Source of the DNA: an uncultured Tolumonas sp.
GTDB lineage: Bacteria; Pseudomonadota; Gammaproteobacteria; Enterobacterales; Aeromonadaceae
Direction: 5' to 3'
NCBI RefSeq assembly: GCF_963678185.1
Contig: NZ_OY782757.1
Location: 3,614,501 to 3,678,500 of the forward strand
Length of the DNA stretch: 64,000 nucleotides
Positions 9,283 to 18,186 of the stretch are shown piece by piece; the first letter of the stretch is position 1, and the number at the start of each line of letters is the position of its first letter. A program made the translations under genes and the position numbers. A model generated the notes under the pieces. That model ran no database searches. It was given only the letters and a program-made list of their open reading frames with translations, and had not been told where the DNA came from.

Positions 9283-9299
9283 AACCAACTTTTTGCGAC

Positions 9300-9409
9300 A
9301 CTGCGGGTCCGTCAGCTGTTCACTGTCAGATCCGCCCGGGAAAGAAACGTTCATTCTTTTTCCGGATGTCGGGGCTCATCAAAATCGTTGATTTTGCGGG
9401 ACCTGCAGT
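9300..9409 (+). ncRNA. Structured 5' leader of the second flagellin
   Basis: Three local hairpins can form: GCGGGTC (9303-9309) with GATCCGC (9329-9335); CCGGG-AAAGAA (9336-9346) with TTCTTTTTCCGG (9354-9365, one bulge); and CAAAATC (9380-9386) with GATTTTG (9390-9396). The 5' arm CTGCGGGTCC (9301-9310) can instead pair with GGACCTGCAG (9399-9408) over 10 bp with one G-U, which would exclude the first hairpin and close a multibranch structure. Competing pairings of this kind are typical of regulated leaders. Several GGA motifs, including the ribosome site, could bind CsrA. Structure and function are inferred by eye. Confidence 0.5.
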
Positions 9410-9433
9410 CAAGTCTCATCGGGAGAATAAATT

Positions 9434-10288
9434 ATGTCTATGTATATCAATACCAACGTATCCTCGTTGAATGCTCAGCGCAATATGTCTAATGCCAGTA
9501 AATCACTGGATACTTCTTACACTCGTTTAGCATCTGGTTTACGAATCAACAGCGCTAAAGACGATGCGGCCGGTTTGCAGATCTCAAATCGTTTGACCTC
9601 TCAGGTCAATGGGTTGGATCAAGGTAATCGTAATGCGAATGACGGTATTTCTATGGCACAAACGGCTGAAGGTGCAATGGATGAAGTTACAACCATGCTG
9701 CAACGTATGCGTACTTTGTCCCAACAATCTGCCAATAGCTCAAATAATACTGATGACCGTACAGCAATCCAAGCTGAGGTAAATCAGCTGTCATCTGAAA
9801 TCGACCGTATTTCTTCAGATACCACTTTTGGTGGTAAGAAAATTCTTGATGGTTCATTTAACGGTGATTTCCAGGTTGGTGCGGATGCTAACCAAAAGAT
9901 TTCATTTGCAATTTCATTTGCGCTCACTGTTGATGGTATTGCAGGCTCTGATTCTACAATATCTAGTTTTGCCAGTGCGGATGGTGGTATTGATGTATCA
10001 AGTGCATCAGGTGCACAAAGTGTTCTGGCAAACGTTGATAAAATGATCAAAGCGGTAGATTCTAAACGTGCGGAGCTTGGTGCGGTACAGAATCGTCTGG
10101 ATTCGACCATTCGAAACCAATCTAATATTTCTGAAAACGTCAGTGCTGCACGTTCTCGTATTCGTGATGCTGATTTCGCAACTGAAACAGCAAACATGAC
10201 TAAACAGAATATTTTACAACAAGCTTCATCAACCGTATTGGCTCAGGCTAACCAAAGACCTCAGTCCGCATTGTCTCTGTTAGGCTAA
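9434..10288 (+). CDS. Flagellin, second copy
   Basis: Second filament subunit, 284 residues, about 95 percent identical to the first copy by eye (differences scattered and conservative, e.g. Ser30Thr, Ile58Val, Gly128Ser, Ala278Ser). D0/D1 ends are intact and the central region is equally short. It ends LSLLG, one Gly shorter than copy 1. Nucleotide identity is lower, mostly at third positions, so the duplication is not very recent or conversion is incomplete. Followed after 28 bases by flaG without a terminator, so flaG may be co-transcribed. Corresponds in position to flaB of Aeromonas. Confidence 0.96.
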   Translation: MSMYINTNVSSLNAQRNMSNASKSLDTSYTRLASGLRINSAKDDAAGLQISNRLTSQVNGLDQGNRNANDGISMAQTAEGAMDEVTTMLQRMRTLSQQSANSSNNTDDRTAIQAEVNQLSSEIDRISSDTTFGGKKILDGSFNGDFQVGADANQKISFAISFALTVDGIAGSDSTISSFASADGGIDVSSASGAQSVLANVDKMIKAVDSKRAELGAVQNRLDSTIRNQSNISENVSAARSRIRDADFATETANMTKQNILQQASSTVLAQANQRPQSALSLLG

Positions 10289-10316
10289 TTAGCTAAATGA
10301 TAGGAGGGGGTTTTAT

Positions 10317-10781
10317 ATGGCTACTGACATTTCAAATGTAAGTAATGCCAGTCTCTCTTCAACAGTTTTAGATGAAAGGAGCGGTCGGAAGACCGCTCAG
10401 GTTGTTTCTGGTTCAGCACAACAAGAGAACAAATTAATCTCAGATGTGCAGAAAATAGACACGGCACAGAAAGATGCATTGGCTTCTGATAGCGATGGGT
10501 CAAAGAAATCTAATACTGATAAGCCGAAACTGGATGATATTGAAAAACAGGCGCAATCTTTGCAAGATATTAGCCAACTCAAAGGCTGGTCTGTTAACTT
10601 TTCGGTTGATAATGATTCGAAAGATGTCGTCATTAAAGTTGTTGATGCCGAAACTCAGAAGGTAATACGTCAGATTCCTAGTGAGGATATGTTAGCGATA
10701 AGCAAGCGTATCAAATCTTTGCAAACTGGCGAAGATAGTAGTTCAGAGCTTTCTGGGTTGCTGTTCGATCGTAAAGCGTAA
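10317..10781 (+). CDS. flaG: FlaG family flagellar protein
   Basis: FlaG proteins affect filament length in polar flagella. The 154-residue product has a low-complexity N-terminal half and the family core in the C-terminal half: LKGWSVNFSVDNDSKDVVIKVVDAETQKVIRQIPSEDMLAISKRI. It lies between flagellin and fliD, as in Aeromonas and Vibrio. Strong Shine-Dalgarno AGGAGGGGG, 7-8 bases from the ATG. The molecular role is not settled for the family. Confidence 0.9.
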   Translation: MATDISNVSNASLSSTVLDERSGRKTAQVVSGSAQQENKLISDVQKIDTAQKDALASDSDGSKKSNTDKPKLDDIEKQAQSLQDISQLKGWSVNFSVDNDSKDVVIKVVDAETQKVIRQIPSEDMLAISKRIKSLQTGEDSSSELSGLLFDRKA

Positions 10782-10804
10782 TATGTAACAAAAGGAGAAA
10801 TGAT

Positions 10805-12232
10805 ATGAGTACAATAACTTCAGCAGGGGCTGGTTCCGGTCTGGATTTAGAAAGTATCATTTCTTCTAGCGTTGCCGCAAAGCAATCGCAATTACTCACA
10901 CCGGTCAGTAATAGAAAAACAGAGACACAACTTACACTTAGTGGGTTGTCTCAGTTAAAATCAACCATTTCAAACTTTACTTCAGCCTTAGATAAATTAT
11001 CAGCTAAAGGCGCATTTAACCAACGTACCACTAATATTACACAGGATGCTACTGATCCTGTGTTCTCTGTTGATACCAATGATGATGCATCTAATGGACA
11101 ATATAATATTATTGTCAATAAATTGGCTGCCACCAGTAAATATGAAACTACATTTGACAGTTCTACGACGTCTCTAGCTACTGAAGATGGCACACTGAAT
11201 TTTTCTGCTGGTGATAAAACTTTTTCTGTAGATGTTAAAAAAGGCGACACACTACAGCAGATCCGTAAACGTATTAATAATAGCGGTAGTAACTTCGGAT
11301 TAACTGCAAATATAGTTAATACTTCAGATGGAAAAGCAAAACTGGTTATTGACTCCGGCGTTTCTGGTACGGGCAAAGATTTAAATATTACCGCCAGTGT
11401 TTCATCTTTAAGTGCACTGACTACCGCTAGCATGACTAAAACACAATCTGCAGCGGATGCTGTTATTACTGTCGATGGTAATGAATTAACCAGTGATACC
11501 AATGTGTTTGACGATAAAGTTCAAGGGCTAAAACTTACAGCAATCAGAACATCTGATAGCGATACTACCACTACTACAGCAGCTGATGGTACAACGACAA
11601 CATCCACTACTCTAAAATCAAATAAATTGGATGTAACAACAGACACTAGTTCTATTAAGGACTTAGTCCAAAAGTTTGTTGATGCTTACAATACGTTGAT
11701 AGAAAAAAGTACGGCTTTAGGTAAACGAAATACGGTTGTTGGGGGCGAAAGCCAAGATGATGGTGGTGCATTAGCCGGCGATTCAATGCCAAGAAGTATA
11801 CAAAATTATGTAACTAACATGATATCTACCCCCTCCACTAAAACTTCGACAAGTAATATTTCAACTATCTTTCAATTAGGTATATCAATGGATAACAATG
11901 GTGTCCTATCTATGGATAGTGATACTTTTGATACAGCATTAGATGATAATTATGAACAGGTAGTTTCTCTGTTTGGTGGCTCTGATGGCTTGGCTGGAAC
12001 GTTGTCTACTGGCTTAAAAGACTATACGAAAACGGGTGGTCTTATTTCGATTAGAACTGATGGGTTAAATACAGACTTAAGTGCATTGACGCAAAAACAG
12101 GCCGATATTTCTACGCAAATGACAAAATATGAAGCAAGTTTGCGAGCGCAATACGGGAGTCTTGATACACTATTGGCCAGTATGAAATCATCGGCGTCTT
12201 ATCTTACTTCAATGTCTTCTTCATCATCTTGA
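10805..12232 (+). CDS. fliD: Flagellar filament cap protein FliD (HAP2)
   Basis: FliD forms the cap that folds and inserts flagellin at the filament tip. The 475-residue product starts with the family pattern SAGAGSGLDLESIISSSVAAK, has the FliD N-terminal domain (about 10-110), a Ser/Thr/Asp-rich middle, and the C-terminal domain with GDSMPRSIQNYV near residue 320 and FQLGISMDNNGVLSMDSDTF near 360. The last stretch is a coiled coil ending in a Ser run. Length is normal. AAAGGAGAAAT gives a good ribosome site. Confidence 0.95.
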   Translation: MSTITSAGAGSGLDLESIISSSVAAKQSQLLTPVSNRKTETQLTLSGLSQLKSTISNFTSALDKLSAKGAFNQRTTNITQDATDPVFSVDTNDDASNGQYNIIVNKLAATSKYETTFDSSTTSLATEDGTLNFSAGDKTFSVDVKKGDTLQQIRKRINNSGSNFGLTANIVNTSDGKAKLVIDSGVSGTGKDLNITASVSSLSALTTASMTKTQSAADAVITVDGNELTSDTNVFDDKVQGLKLTAIRTSDSDTTTTTAADGTTTTSTTLKSNKLDVTTDTSSIKDLVQKFVDAYNTLIEKSTALGKRNTVVGGESQDDGGALAGDSMPRSIQNYVTNMISTPSTKTSTSNISTIFQLGISMDNNGVLSMDSDTFDTALDDNYEQVVSLFGGSDGLAGTLSTGLKDYTKTGGLISIRTDGLNTDLSALTQKQADISTQMTKYEASLRAQYGSLDTLLASMKSSASYLTSMSSSSS

Positions 12233-12251
12233 TTTATAGTAGGAGTTAGTT

Positions 12252-12668
12252 ATGTACAATAAAAATTTAAAAGCCTATAAATCAAACGGCGTGCAGGCTG
12301 ATTTATCTGTTGCTGATCCTCACCGTGTAATTCAGTTAATGATGCAGGGATTATTGGAACGCCTTGCGCAGGCTAAAGGTGCAATTGATCGTCGTGATTT
12401 TGAGGCAAAATCACAACTTATTTCAAAAGCTATGGCATTAGTTAATGGGCTACAGGATTCGTTGGATTTCTCTCAAGGTCAAATAGCCCATGATCTTGCA
12501 TCTTTATATATTTATATGAATGAACGGCTCATGGATGCAAGTCGTAATATGGATAAAGCGGCAATTGACGAAGTAGCTAATCTTGTCATTACTATAAAGT
12601 CAGCTTGGGATCAGATCTCTGATGAAGATAAGCAAACAGCTTATGAAAAAAAGCTCAACAGGGAATAA
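12252..12668 (+). CDS. fliS: Flagellin export chaperone FliS
   Basis: FliS binds the C-terminus of flagellin and keeps it unpolymerised before export. The 138-residue product has the family start MYNKNLKAYKSNGVQADLSVADPHRVIQLMMQGLLERLAQAKGAID, the central LVNGLQDSLDF, and LYIYMNERLMDASRNMD near residue 80. AGGAG precedes the ATG; the gene begins 19 bases after fliD, the usual fliD-fliS pair. Confidence 0.95.
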   Translation: MYNKNLKAYKSNGVQADLSVADPHRVIQLMMQGLLERLAQAKGAIDRRDFEAKSQLISKAMALVNGLQDSLDFSQGQIAHDLASLYIYMNERLMDASRNMDKAAIDEVANLVITIKSAWDQISDEDKQTAYEKKLNRE

Positions 12669-12672
12669 CAGC

Positions 12673-12993
12673 ATGAGTAAATTCACTATAGAAAGTGATA
12701 TAGAGCAATTGAAAAATCTTACAGCCGCCTTAGATGCGGCTGTTTCTATTTCTGATATAGAGCAAGCTGTTATTATTTCTCATCAGCGAGAAATGTTGTT
12801 GAAAAAGCTATCGCTTAAAGTTGATCTTGATATGGCTACAAAAAAAATACTCTCAGTACTTTGTCTGCAAATATTAAATGAAGAAAAACCATTAATGGAT
12901 AAGATAAATACACAGAAAGAAGAGATCGAATCAAAATTAAAAAATCAAGTCAATAGCAATAAAGCAATGTCTCAATACCAACAGCATAGATAA
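12673..12993 (+). CDS. Small protein in the FliT position (putative flagellar chaperone)
   Basis: 106 residues from the ATG at 12673, 4 bases after the fliS stop. An in-frame extension upstream would run into fliS and is unlikely. The product is almost all helix-forming and charged (IEQLKNLTAALDAAVSISD, EEKPLMDKINTQKEEIESK), consistent with a short helical-bundle chaperone. FliT, the FliD chaperone, commonly follows fliS, but I see no residue-level match strong enough to name it. A hypothetical flagellar protein is the safe call. Confidence 0.6.
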   Translation: MSKFTIESDIEQLKNLTAALDAAVSISDIEQAVIISHQREMLLKKLSLKVDLDMATKKILSVLCLQILNEEKPLMDKINTQKEEIESKLKNQVNSNKAMSQYQQHR

Positions 12994-13000
12994 GACTATT

Positions 13001-15073
13001 ATGACTAAATTAAATGATGTTATTGCTCAGACTGAAAATAGATTAGAGCAAATAAATGAACAGTTAAAACAAAATATTGCTATGCAGGATATATTGCCAT
13101 TGCGGTTTGAGAGAAATATTGCTTTTATGGAGCAATATTTGCCTAATATCGCCGCCGAATATAAAAACTATCAGCCTAAAAAATCATTTGAATTTTTTTG
13201 TACTGACAATGGTGAGCCTAATCTCAGATGGTTAAATAATGCAGAGCATTTTTATGGAGAGAGTCCATTTAATGAATGTCATGAGCAGCTTGATCAAGTT
13301 TTGAGTAGTGCAAGTCTATTGCGTTTCAATATGAATGTGGAGGATGATTACTTTAATCAACAACATATTCAATATATGAACAGATTAGTATCTGAGAATC
13401 AAAAAATAAAAGCTGAATATCCATTGGCTGAACAGGTTCCTGAATCAATACCTCTGTGTTTAATGTTCGGTGTTGGTTTAGGTTACCAACTGGGGTATTT
13501 ATATGAAAAATGCACACCTGCAAACATCTTTATTTTTGAACCAGATGCAGATTTATTTTATGCGTCACTATTTACTTTTGAATGGTCAGATCTTCTTAAT
13601 TACATTTTGAGTAAAAACTTAGGCGTGCATTTTTTCATCGGGCAAAAAGCAGATGAAGTTATTTTAGATTTACGTGCAGTAGTTACAGTAAAAGCCCCTT
13701 TTATTTGTGCAACGACATTTGGCTTTGTTCATTATTATTCAGAAGAATTGATAAAACTGCAAAAAAAAGTTGCTAGTGAGTTTTATCTGTTGAGTATGGG
13801 GTGGGGCTTCTTCGATGATAATCTCTTTTCGCTTTCTCACAGTCTGCATAACTTAGAAAATGGTGTCTCTTTTCTAAAGAAAAATAAACAATTACCAGTG
13901 CTGTTGAAAAACATTCCTGTTTTTATTGTTGCTAATGGTCCGTCGCTGGATTCTGCAATTGATTTTATTATTAGAAATCATAAAAAAATCCTGATTGTTG
14001 CTTGTGGTACTGCCGTCACTGCACTTTATCGAGCTGGTATAAAACCAGATATCTATATTGCAGTTGAACGAGTGACTGTTGTTCCTGATTCTTTACGAGA
14101 GATTAATGCTACTGATTTTCTTAAAGATATCTTGTTGATTGGCCCAGATATATTACATCCTGATTGTCAGCAGTTTTTTGATAAGTCGATTTATGCACTG
14201 AAAGCGGATGAGCCGATGTTTTCTTTGCTATTTGCCAATACTAATATTACCGATGAAGTTAAAAAGATTGCTTTCATTAACCCCCTTGTTGGTAATGCGG
14301 GGGTTAGTATTCCGCTGCATTTAGGTTTTGAACGGCTTTATTTTGCTGGTTTAGATAATGGTTTTAAATCAAAAGATCATCATCATTCAAAATACAGTTT
14401 GTATTATGATGAATCAGGTGAGACTAAGCAGCAGTTTAAGTTTATGGCTTTAGCGCAGGGAAGTCATATTCTTCCTGGTAATTTTGGCGGCGAGGTCATA
14501 TCTAACTCTCTTTTTTCTGCCTCTGTCATGATGTTGGACGTTGCTGTTAGTCATTTTCCCCAGGCCAGATGCTTTAATTGCAGTGACGGAGCGGCTATCA
14601 AGGGGGCAAACCCGTTAAATATTCAGGATATCGATTTAACGGATGAGCCTGAACTGGATAAAAAAGAGATCATCCGGGTTTTAGTGGATGAAATGTCTGC
14701 CCCTGTTGCTGTCAGTCGGGCAGAAATACAAAAATATATGGATAATGAGTTTTTCGACTACTTTATCAATAAAATTAAAGATGAGTGGTCAGCTTTACCA
14801 CCAGAGAGATTATTGGTTGTTCAAATAATGCAAACGCAAATGGATTATCTTGCACAAATAGCGCTGAGTCGTCAGCGGCATATTTCGAATGTGTTATTTG
14901 GTACCTTTAGTTCGGTATTTACATTAATTACGCATACACTATATGCAATCGAAGATGAAACCACAGCAATCACTGCGGTGAGTCGATTGCGGCCTATTGT
15001 GATTGAATTTATGGATACCATCCAAGCACTGTATCACCGCGGTTTAGATATGATCCAGGGTAAGCATTTCTGA
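13001..15073 (+). CDS. maf1: Motility accessory factor Maf-1, flagellin pseudaminic acid transferase
   Basis: Maf proteins transfer activated pseudaminic (or related nonulosonic) acid onto flagellin Ser/Thr. The 690-residue product has a long helical N-terminal part, a glycosyltransferase-like middle with LMFGVGLGYQLGYLYEK (about 150-165) and IFIFEPDADLFYASL, then the DUF115/MAF core beginning VFIVANGPSLDSAIDFI near residue 306 with PDIYIAVER near 350. Position 7 bases after the fliT-like gene and downstream of fliS matches Maf-1 of Aeromonas. Most likely co-transcribed with fliD-fliS. Confidence 0.9.
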   Translation: MTKLNDVIAQTENRLEQINEQLKQNIAMQDILPLRFERNIAFMEQYLPNIAAEYKNYQPKKSFEFFCTDNGEPNLRWLNNAEHFYGESPFNECHEQLDQVLSSASLLRFNMNVEDDYFNQQHIQYMNRLVSENQKIKAEYPLAEQVPESIPLCLMFGVGLGYQLGYLYEKCTPANIFIFEPDADLFYASLFTFEWSDLLNYILSKNLGVHFFIGQKADEVILDLRAVVTVKAPFICATTFGFVHYYSEELIKLQKKVASEFYLLSMGWGFFDDNLFSLSHSLHNLENGVSFLKKNKQLPVLLKNIPVFIVANGPSLDSAIDFIIRNHKKILIVACGTAVTALYRAGIKPDIYIAVERVTVVPDSLREINATDFLKDILLIGPDILHPDCQQFFDKSIYALKADEPMFSLLFANTNITDEVKKIAFINPLVGNAGVSIPLHLGFERLYFAGLDNGFKSKDHHHSKYSLYYDESGETKQQFKFMALAQGSHILPGNFGGEVISNSLFSASVMMLDVAVSHFPQARCFNCSDGAAIKGANPLNIQDIDLTDEPELDKKEIIRVLVDEMSAPVAVSRAEIQKYMDNEFFDYFINKIKDEWSALPPERLLVVQIMQTQMDYLAQIALSRQRHISNVLFGTFSSVFTLITHTLYAIEDETTAITAVSRLRPIVIEFMDTIQALYHRGLDMIQGKHF

Positions 15074-15081
15074 GGTTAATA

Positions 15082-15858
15082 TTGTCTGTGTTAGCTGAAC
15101 AATGGCGATCAGTCGGTATCGAGCAAGGTGATACCGTATTGATTCACGCAAATAGTATCCGGGCAATGGTGGCGCTCAGACGCGCGGGTGTTTCGGCCAC
15201 TCCTGAGAATATATTGGCTTCATTTATTGATGCTGTTGGTGATACCGGCACCCTGCTGTTTCCATTGTTTAACTTCGGTTTTTCATCGGGGCAACCGTTT
15301 GATCTCAGAACAACACCTTCGCAGATGGGAGCCTTATCGGAAGCTGCGCGTTTGCACCCAGTAGCGATCAGAACGGCTCATCCGATCTATTCTTTTGCGG
15401 TAATCGGGCCACAAAAAGAGCGGTTTGCTCAGTGCGAAAATATCAGTGGTTATGCGGCCGATTCGCCTTTTGGTTTATTGAAAGAATTAGGCGGAAAAAT
15501 TGCGTTGCTTGATGTGAATGATCAAGGTGCTATGACCTATTACCATCATATTGAAGAGATAATGCGAGTGGATTACCGCTATTTTAAATTCTTCACCGGT
15601 AATTATACCGATGCTTCTGGTCATACATCGAGTCGAGAATATTCACTTTATGTTCGTGATATTGATCGAGGGGTTGTCACTGATGTCGTTAATGCGGGGG
15701 AGTTATTGTGGCAGCAAGGCTTGTATCATGGCGATCGCCCCAATCAGAAAACTGGGTTACGCTGGATATATGCAACCGAAATGTTTAATGCAATAAGCAC
15801 ACTAATAAAACAAAATAAGGCAGAAGGCATGCTTTATAGAATCGAAAAAAATGATTGA
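15082..15858 (+). CDS. AAC(3)-family N-acetyltransferase of the glycosylation island
   Basis: 258 residues, starting at a TTG (15082) with TGAGG 6-7 bases upstream. The protein matches the AAC(3)/YokD acetyl-CoA transferase fold: GIEQGDTVLIHANSIRAM at the start, DAVGDTGTLLFPLFNF near residue 50, and RTAHPIYSFAVIG near residue 98, the conserved HP-x-x-S-F active-site segment, followed by GGKIALLDVND and YHHIEE. The family is named for aminoglycoside resistance, but many members sit in surface-sugar loci and presumably acylate amino sugars. Its position between Maf-1 and a DUF4910 gene points to glycan modification. The substrate is unknown. Confidence 0.78.
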   Translation: MSVLAEQWRSVGIEQGDTVLIHANSIRAMVALRRAGVSATPENILASFIDAVGDTGTLLFPLFNFGFSSGQPFDLRTTPSQMGALSEAARLHPVAIRTAHPIYSFAVIGPQKERFAQCENISGYAADSPFGLLKELGGKIALLDVNDQGAMTYYHHIEEIMRVDYRYFKFFTGNYTDASGHTSSREYSLYVRDIDRGVVTDVVNAGELLWQQGLYHGDRPNQKTGLRWIYATEMFNAISTLIKQNKAEGMLYRIEKND

Positions 15859-17152
15859 GCACAACGAGTTGGGTACAAAAATGTATACGCTGGCAGAACG
15901 TTTATGGCCAATTTGCCGCAGTATTACGGGGGCGGGCGTCAGAGAAACCCTTAAGATCTTACAAACGGAATTACCTGAATTACACATTTGTGATGTGCCA
16001 TCGGGAACATCAGTATTTGATTGGACCATTCCTCAAGAATGGATCATCCGAGATGCTTATATTGAAGACCCGAATGGGCGGCGTATCGTTGATTTCAAAA
16101 CTAATAATTTACATATTGTCGGTTACTCAATTCCTACTAATTGCGTTTTATCCTTAGAAGAATTACAGCCTTATCTTTATTCGTTACCAGAGCAGCCTGA
16201 TGCAATCCCTTATGTCACGTCATATTACTCTCCTCGGTGGGGGTTTTGTCTTTCACATGCGCAGCGTGAATCATTATTACCGGGGCAATATAAGGTTTTT
16301 ATCGATAGTGAATTATTCGCTGGCAGTTTGAACTATGGCGAATGTTATTTGCCGGGGGAATCAGAAGAAGAAATATTACTTTCTACCTATATTTGTCATC
16401 CCTCGATGGCTAATAATGAGTTATCCGGTCCGGTGGTTACAACTTATCTGGCGAACTGGCTGAAATCTGCACCCCGTAAATATAGTTATCGGATTGTTTT
16501 TATACCTGAAACAATCGGATCTATTACTTACCTTTCATTTCATCATCAAATCATGAAACAGCGCACTATTGCTGGTTTTGTGGTGACTTGTGTGGGCGAT
16601 GACAGAACTTATTCTTTTATGCCAACACGGCAAGGTGATCGCTTGGTTGATCGGGTGGCCCGTCATGTCCTTAAATTTATTGCACCGACATTTAAGCAAT
16701 ATTCATTTTTAGATCGGGGTAGTGATGAACGGCAATATTGTAGTCCACTGATTAACTTACCTGTTGCGTCTATCATGCGCAGTAAATATGGCTGTTATCC
16801 GGAATATCATACGTCGCTTGATAATATGTCGCTTATCTCTGTGGAAGGGTTACAAGGCGGTTTCAATGCTTTACAACAAGCATTATTAGTATTAGAGCGG
16901 GATCGCTATCCACAGGTGACATTATGTTGTGAACCGCAATTGGGGAAACGCGGGTTATATCCAACTATCAGCACGCGTGACAGTACCTGGGCTACGCGAA
17001 AAATGATGAATTTGTTAGCTTATGCAGATGGTTCTATGAGTTTGCTGGGCATGGCTGAGTTTTTTAATGTGTCATTTTTTGAACTGGATAAGTTGTGCCA
17101 GCAATTAGAAGAAGAGGGGTTAGTCGCCACCTCTCCCCATGCTGTGAGCTAA
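15851..17152 (+). CDS. DUF4910-type aminopeptidase-like zinc hydrolase
   Basis: 433 residues, overlapping the previous gene by 8 bases, so translationally coupled to it. The sequence resembles DUF4910/DUF2172 proteins, which have an M28-aminopeptidase-like core: GECYLPGESEEEILLSTYICHPSMANNELSG (about residues 160-195) holds likely metal ligands His and Asn/Asp-Glu, and EYHTSLDN near residue 318 another. A C-terminal winged-helix-like tail (LLGMAEFFNVSFFELDKLCQQLEEEGLV) is visible. Such genes occur in polysaccharide and flagellar-sugar clusters. Whether the enzyme cleaves an amide on a sugar or a peptide is unknown. It ends 4 bases inside the convergent pseI. Confidence 0.72.
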   Translation: MIEHNELGTKMYTLAERLWPICRSITGAGVRETLKILQTELPELHICDVPSGTSVFDWTIPQEWIIRDAYIEDPNGRRIVDFKTNNLHIVGYSIPTNCVLSLEELQPYLYSLPEQPDAIPYVTSYYSPRWGFCLSHAQRESLLPGQYKVFIDSELFAGSLNYGECYLPGESEEEILLSTYICHPSMANNELSGPVVTTYLANWLKSAPRKYSYRIVFIPETIGSITYLSFHHQIMKQRTIAGFVVTCVGDDRTYSFMPTRQGDRLVDRVARHVLKFIAPTFKQYSFLDRGSDERQYCSPLINLPVASIMRSKYGCYPEYHTSLDNMSLISVEGLQGGFNALQQALLVLERDRYPQVTLCCEPQLGKRGLYPTISTRDSTWATRKMMNLLAYADGSMSLLGMAEFFNVSFFELDKLCQQLEEEGLVATSPHAVS

Positions 17153-18186
17153 CGCAGCCATGCCCAATTTAATGGCACATTCGCGTCTTGATTCTGAGTT
17201 GCTATTTTGCCAATGACGTTATCTAAATCGGCTGGCGGCAAACCAAGTCCCGGCCGGACTGACTTGACATGTTCTGCGGTAACGACATCGCCCGCTTTGA
17301 CTGATTTCACTAGATAAAGTGAACGTCTAAATTGCACATTCTGTTTTTCTGCTGGAGTTGGCGTGTAATTTACTGCTCCCAAACTGGCCCATGATGTTTT
17401 GCTGTCGTTGACTAACTGTGTCAATTCCGCTGGTTCTAAAGAGAATGCTGAATCTGGCCCGCCATCGGCACGACTGAGCGTAAAATGTTTTTCAATCAGT
17501 GATGCACCGAGTGCGGTTGCCGTGATCGCGGTGGTGTTGCCAATCGTGTGATCAGATAACCCCACTTCACAGCCAAAAAGCTGACGCATGTGCGGAACGG
17601 TGCGCAGATTGTACTCTTCCGCCGGTGCTGGGTAACCGCTTATGCAATGCAGCAAAGCTACATCGCCGCAGCCATATTTATGCGCAGTATTGAGGGCGGC
17701 ATCAATCTCGGCTTCATTCGCCATACCGGTTGAAATAATCAGTGGTTTTTGAGTTTCAGCCGCATAGCGGATCAGCGGTAAATCAATTGCTTCGAAAGAG
17801 GCAATTTTATAGGCCGGGGCATCGAGTTCCGCCAGTAAATCAATGGCTGTGAAATCAAAGGGCGAGCTGAAAATAGTAAGTCCGATCTCTTTGGCTAATG
17901 TGAACAGCGGTTTATGCCAATCCCATGGCATATGCGCCCATTGGTATAAATCAAACAGGCGTTTGCCATCCCATAACCCACCATGGATCATAAATTCAGG
18001 GCGGTCACTATCAAGGGTAATGGTATCTGGGCGATAGGTTTGTAACTTGACGGCTGATGCACCGGCTTGCTTCGCGGCGCGGACAATATCCATTGCCCGC
18101 TCAAGGCTGCCATTATGATTAGCCGACAGCTCAGCAATGACGTAGGGTGGTTGCATCAGGCTGATTTCGCGATCAGCAATTTTCAT
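17149..18186 (-). CDS. pseI: Pseudaminic acid synthase PseI
   Basis: PseI condenses 2,4-diacetamido-2,4,6-trideoxy-L-altrose with phosphoenolpyruvate to give pseudaminic acid. The 345-residue product belongs to the NeuB family: YVIAELSANHNGSLERAMDIVRAAKQAGASAVKLQTY (about 15-50), then a TIM barrel with FSSPFD, GLSDHTIG near 220 and ALGASLIEKHFTLSR near 238, and a C-terminal SAF (antifreeze-like) domain. It overlaps the end of pseG by 14 bases and forms the operon pseF-pseG-pseI on the minus strand. AGGAG lies upstream. A NeuB-type sialic or legionaminic synthase is the alternative; the surrounding pse genes favour PseI. Confidence 0.92.
   Translation of the reverse strand: MKIADREISLMQPPYVIAELSANHNGSLERAMDIVRAAKQAGASAVKLQTYRPDTITLDSDRPEFMIHGGLWDGKRLFDLYQWAHMPWDWHKPLFTLAKEIGLTIFSSPFDFTAIDLLAELDAPAYKIASFEAIDLPLIRYAAETQKPLIISTGMANEAEIDAALNTAHKYGCGDVALLHCISGYPAPAEEYNLRTVPHMRQLFGCEVGLSDHTIGNTTAITATALGASLIEKHFTLSRADGGPDSAFSLEPAELTQLVNDSKTSWASLGAVNYTPTPAEKQNVQFRRSLYLVKSVKAGDVVTAEHVKSVRPGLGLPPADLDNVIGKIATQNQDANVPLNWAWLR

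Noticed and set aside
9784-10197. Antisense frame in the second flagellin
   Set aside because: Shadow of the flagellin coding pattern; no ribosome site and the same frame type appears in the first copy only in part.
12622-12672. Longer start for the fliT-like gene inside fliS
   Set aside because: It would overlap fliS in another frame, and the ATG at 12673 is correctly placed after the fliS stop.
15082-15858. Aminoglycoside resistance gene
   Set aside because: The AAC(3) fold is shared by many sugar-locus acetyltransferases; genomic context does not suggest drug resistance.
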